Of a stretch of DNA of 8,159 nucleotides, positions 6,169-8,159 are shown in pieces (within the stretch, counting starts at the first letter, position 1; every line of letters begins with the position of its first letter). The translations under genes and the position numbers were made by a program. The notes under the pieces were generated by a model, which searched no databases, was not told where the DNA came from, and saw only the letters and a list, made by a program, of their open reading frames with translations. This DNA comes from Thermoleophilia bacterium (GTDB taxonomy: Bacteria > Actinomycetota > Thermoleophilia > Gaiellales > Gaiellaceae): contig JAICYG010000123.1 of assembly GCA_025934335.1 (NCBI GenBank), positions 1 through 8,159 on the forward strand, read 5' to 3'.

Positions 6169-6969
6169 TCAGCTCCTCTGTGCTTGCTCGATGGCGCGGA
6201 CGGCGAGCACCTCCGCGAGGTGGCGGCGGTAGTCGCTCGAGGCGTGGACGTCGGAGGGCGGGTCGAGCGCGGTGTCGCGGACGGCCTGCCGCACCGCGTC
6301 CGGGTCGGTGGACGACGGCGAAAGGACGACGGGGACGGCGTCGACGCAGCCGAGCGCGAGGCGCGCGCTCCCGTTCAGCGAGGCAGCGGCGCTGACGACG
6401 CAGGTGCCGTCGACGCCGAGCGTGACGGCGGCGAAGCCGTCGTTGCGGCCGGCCGGGATCGTGATCTTCGTCAAGAGCTCGCCGGTGCCGACGGCGGTCA
6501 GGTAGACGCCGAGGAAGAACTCCTCCGCCGGGACGGTTTGCTCGCCGCCGCGGCCGGCGATCGTGAAGCGCGCGCCGAGGGCGGCAAGGAGCGGCGGCAG
6601 ATGGTTCGTCGGGTCGTTCGTGCAGGCGTTGCCGCCGATCGTGCCGCGGTTCCGCACCTGCACGTCGGCGATCTGGGCGCAGACCTCGCCGAGGATCGGC
6701 CGCGCCCGTGCCTCGCTCGAGGCGATGATCTCGCTGTAGGTCGTCATCGCGCCCAGCTCGAGCGTGCCGTCCGCGCCGAGTTCGATCCCCTTCAGGTCGT
6801 CGAGCCCGCTCAGGTCGACGAGCGTGTCGGGCGAGCCGGCCCGCGCCTTCATCACGTTGATCAGCGTCTGGCCGCCCGCGAGCGCCCTGGCGCCGTCGTC
6901 GGCAGCGAGGATCTCGAGAGCTTCGGCGAGGGACTCGGGCTTGGCGTAGGCGACCTCGCGAAGAAGCAT
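6169..6969 (-). CDS. Molybdenum hydroxylase FAD-binding subunit (CoxM-like)
   Basis: 266 residues, slightly shorter than the usual 280-290 of this family, with a complete domain plan. The FAD-binding N-terminal part contains AGGQTLINVM (31-40) and the second flavin motif TIGGNACTNDPTNHLPPLLAAL (starting at 110), which contact the pyrophosphate and isoalloxazine. The C-terminal CO_deh_flav_C domain ends with SDVHASSDYRRHLAEVLAVR (239-258). The subunit receives electrons from the 2Fe-2S clusters and passes them to an acceptor (quinone, NAD+ or O2, not determinable here). It is the first gene of the operon: its ATG lies 10 nt downstream of a TATAAA hexamer and no good Shine-Dalgarno precedes it. 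The 2Fe-2S gene begins 4 nt after its stop. The gene order FAD, 2Fe-2S, Mo is that of coxMSL. Confidence 0.94.
   Translation of the reverse strand: MLLREVAYAKPESLAEALEILAADDGARALAGGQTLINVMKARAGSPDTLVDLSGLDDLKGIELGADGTLELGAMTTYSEIIASSEARARPILGEVCAQIADVQVRNRGTIGGNACTNDPTNHLPPLLAALGARFTIAGRGGEQTVPAEEFFLGVYLTAVGTGELLTKITIPAGRNDGFAAVTLGVDGTCVVSAAASLNGSARLALGCVDAVPVVLSPSSTDPDAVRQAVRDTALDPPSDVHASSDYRRHLAEVLAVRAIEQAQRS
6173..6179 (-). promoter_or_regulatory. Shine-Dalgarno AGAGGAG fixing the TTG start of the 2Fe-2S subunit
   Basis: AGAGGAG lies within the last codons of the FAD gene, 8 nt before TTG at 6164. It is the strongest ribosome-binding site in the operon and supports the unusual TTG start, since no in-frame ATG or GTG exists before the conserved first strand. 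Confidence 0.75.
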
Positions 6970-6979
6970 CTCAGAGGGT

Positions 6980-7009
6980 TTTATAAAATGTCTGATCCGC
7001 CGGATGCAA
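6980..7009 (-). promoter_or_regulatory. Candidate promoter of the Mo-hydroxylase operon
   Basis: Reading the minus strand, TTGCAT (7009-7004; 3 of 6 to TTGACA) is followed by an 18-nt spacer and TATAAA (6985-6980; 5 of 6 to TATAAT). The -10 lies within the perfect palindrome TTTTATAAAA in an otherwise G+C-rich setting. The FAD gene ATG begins 10 nt after the hexamer, so a start site 6-8 nt downstream would give a leader of only a few bases. The -10 is convincing and the -35 is weak. Confidence 0.55.
6995..7005. promoter_or_regulatory. Inverted repeat ATCCG-C-CGGAT within the promoter spacer (possible operator)
   Basis: A perfect 5-bp inverted repeat with a 1-nt centre sits between the candidate -35 and -10. 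Its position would suit a repressor or activator contact. It is short and could be chance in G+C-rich DNA. No regulator gene is visible in the window. Confidence 0.3.
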
Positions 7010-7037
7010 GTCGGAACCGTCCTCGGCGACCCGCGAT

Positions 7038-7055
7038 CAGGCGAAAAGGCGCCTG
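7038..7055. terminator. Hairpin CAGGCG / CGCCTG, possible weak terminator of the aminotransferase gene
   Basis: A perfect 6-bp stem with a 6-nt loop (CCTTTT on the minus strand) starts about 80 nt after the aminotransferase stop. No T-run follows the stem on either strand, so it is not a canonical intrinsic terminator; the only T tract is in the loop. It may instead be an mRNA end-stabilising hairpin or a protein site. Confidence 0.25.
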
Positions 7056-7073
7056 TCTCCCGCGGCCCCGTCT

Positions 7074-7086
7074 GGTGGCAGCCACC
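7074..7086. repeat. 13-bp inverted repeat GGTGGC-A-GCCACC
   Basis: A perfect 6-bp inverted repeat around a single central base lies 48 bp past the aminotransferase stop. It could be a binding site for a dimeric regulator or the stem of a short hairpin. There is no second copy in the gap to support a regulon motif. Confidence 0.35.
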
Positions 7087-7133
7087 GTACAGTGCGCGCT
7101 ACACGAAGGACAGGGCCGGAGGGGCGGGGGCGG

Positions 7134-8159
7134 TCAGCGCGCCAGGAGGTGGCGGTACTTCGCCAGCCCGGCGAGGACTGCGTCGATGTCCTCCTCGTTG
7201 TTGTAGGCGTGCGGGGAGACGCGCAGGTTCGAGTCGCGTTCCGAGGTGACGACGCCCTCCTCGCCGAGGGCCCGCACGAGCGACGGCGCGTCCGTCGAGC
7301 GGATGCAGACGAGAGCGCCGCGGTGCTCCGGCTCGCGCGGGGTGACGACGACCCCACCCAGCTCGTCCACGCCGGCGATCAGGCGGTCGTCCAGCGCCGT
7401 CACGTGCTCCCGCGTCTCGGCGACGCCGATCTCGCGCATCAGCTCCATCCCGGCAATGCCGGCGTAGATCGCGGGTACCGGCGGCGTGCCCGACTGGAAG
7501 CGCCGCGCGTTCGGCGCCGGGGCGTACCGCGTATGCGCCATCTCGAAGATGTCCCGGTCGGCGAACCAGCCCGTCTCGGTCGGCGTCAGCTCCGTGGCGA
7601 GCCCCGGCCGCGTCCACAGGAACGCGAGGCCGGCCGAGCCGAGGAGGTACTTGAGGACGCCCGTGGCGAGCGCATCGACGCCGAGTGACGTCACGTCGAG
7701 GGGAATCGACCCTGCCGCCTGGTAGGCGTCGAGCAGGCACAGCGCCCCGCGCTCGCGCGCCACCCGCGCGATCTCCTCGACCGGGAGCCGCGAACCGTTC
7801 CGGTAGCAGACCGCCGTCACCGACACGATCGCCGTTCGCTCGTCGATCGCCTCCACGACCCGCTCCGGGTCGACGACGTGCACCTCGGCCCCGCGCAGCT
7901 GCTGCGCGTGCCAGATCTGGCCGATCGTCGGGAACTCGAAGTCCGAGATCACCACCTTCGGCCGCTCGTCGAAGCGAATCGCCGAGGCGAGCGCGCTCAC
8001 GCCCGCCGACAGCGACGTCGTCACGGCCACGTCGTCCGGCCGCGCGTTCACGAGCCCCGCGAACGACGCCCGCGCCGCCTCCGTGCGTTCCACCCAGTAG
8101 TCCCACGGCGCGCCTCGCTCGTCCCAGCCGTCGAGGTAGTCCTCGTACGCCGCCCGCAC
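7134..8159 (-). CDS. Class V PLP-dependent aminotransferase-like protein, N-terminus beyond window
   Basis: 341 codons reach the right edge in an open frame. The first codon at the edge is GTG but is probably an internal Val, since the substrate-binding N-terminal segment (perhaps 30 residues) is missing. The fold is that of cysteine desulfurase, isopenicillin-N epimerase and kynureninase. Numbered from the window edge, features are VTTSLSAGVSAL (46-57, PLP phosphate region), LLDAYQAAG (142-150) with D144 and Q147 contacting PLP, K170 in GVLKYLLGSAGLAFL as the Schiff-base Lys, FQSGTPPVPAIYAG (221-234), and LRVSPHAYNNEEDID (312-326) with the substrate-carboxylate Arg313. Whether it is a desulfurase, lyase or aminotransferase cannot be decided. 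It is separated from the Mo-hydroxylase operon by 164 bp with its own promoter signal, so a shared pathway is possible but not shown. Confidence 0.88.
   Translation of the reverse strand: MRAAYEDYLDGWDERGAPWDYWVERTEAARASFAGLVNARPDDVAVTTSLSAGVSALASAIRFDERPKVVISDFEFPTIGQIWHAQQLRGAEVHVVDPERVVEAIDERTAIVSVTAVCYRNGSRLPVEEIARVARERGALCLLDAYQAAGSIPLDVTSLGVDALATGVLKYLLGSAGLAFLWTRPGLATELTPTETGWFADRDIFEMAHTRYAPAPNARRFQSGTPPVPAIYAGIAGMELMREIGVAETREHVTALDDRLIAGVDELGGVVVTPREPEHRGALVCIRSTDAPSLVRALGEEGVVTSERDSNLRVSPHAYNNEEDIDAVLAGLAKYRHLLAR

Larger units (their letters stand above)
6970..7133. other. Intergenic region between the aminotransferase and the Mo-hydroxylase operon
   Basis: This is the only non-coding gap of any size in the window. 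It holds a candidate promoter near the FAD gene, two compact inverted repeats, one hairpin with a 6-bp stem, and no convincing small ORF. Every other junction is an overlap or a gap of 4 nt. It is where transcription of the operon is expected to be controlled. Confidence 0.8.

Noticed and set aside
7038..7055. A confident rho-independent terminator after the aminotransferase gene.
   Set aside because: The hairpin is perfect but short, and no T-run follows it; only a tentative call is kept.
1..8159. CRISPR arrays, tRNA or rRNA genes, insertion sequences, att sites, phage genes.
   Set aside because: No spaced direct repeats, cloverleaf-like segments, transposase motifs or terminal inverted repeats were seen by reading; the window is almost fully coding with metabolic genes.

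Overview
The window is a gene-dense, very G+C-rich stretch with every recognisable gene on the minus strand. GTG and TTG starts are common, and the cluster includes an F420/FMN-type luciferase-like oxidoreductase. This suits a soil or environmental actinomycete-type bacterium (Actinomycetota, possibly Thermoleophilia). That placement is inferred from composition and gene types only; no marker gene is present.

Layout in transcription order (right to left). At 8159-7134 is the C-terminal major part of a class V PLP-dependent aminotransferase whose N-terminus lies outside the window. A 164-bp non-coding gap (6970-7133) follows. It holds small inverted repeats and, next to the downstream start codon, the only strongly A/T block seen in the window (TTTTATAAAA), which reads as a -10 element. 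From there a tight operon runs off the left edge: FAD subunit (6969-6169), 2x[2Fe-2S] subunit (6164-5685) and large molybdopterin subunit (5688-3223) of a three-subunit molybdenum hydroxylase in coxM-S-L order; a CoxG-like SRPBCC protein (3226-2777); a luciferase-like flavin/F420 oxidoreductase (2772-1741); an M20-type amidohydrolase-fold protein (1744-524); and the start of a fumarylacetoacetate hydrolase (FAH) family protein (527-1, truncated by the window). Four of the six operon junctions are 4-bp ATGA/GTGA overlaps and the other two are 4-nt gaps, so the seven genes are very probably co-transcribed and translationally coupled.

Taken together this looks like a catabolic pathway, not CO oxidation. 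The large subunit lacks both the CO dehydrogenase signature (AYxCSFR) and the usual form II signature (AYRGAGR), and has PNRGYSR instead. A plausible but unproven sequence of steps is: the Mo-enzyme hydroxylates an (N-hetero)aromatic or related ring; the luciferase-like enzyme oxidises or reduces the product; the M20-like protein handles an amide or N-acyl intermediate; and the FAH-family enzyme acts on a keto/enol acid. The substrate cannot be read from the sequence. The M20-like protein itself is odd, with several canonical zinc-site residues replaced.

No tRNA, rRNA, CRISPR array, insertion sequence or phage gene was seen. The long open frames on the plus strand are G+C-driven shadows of the minus-strand genes.
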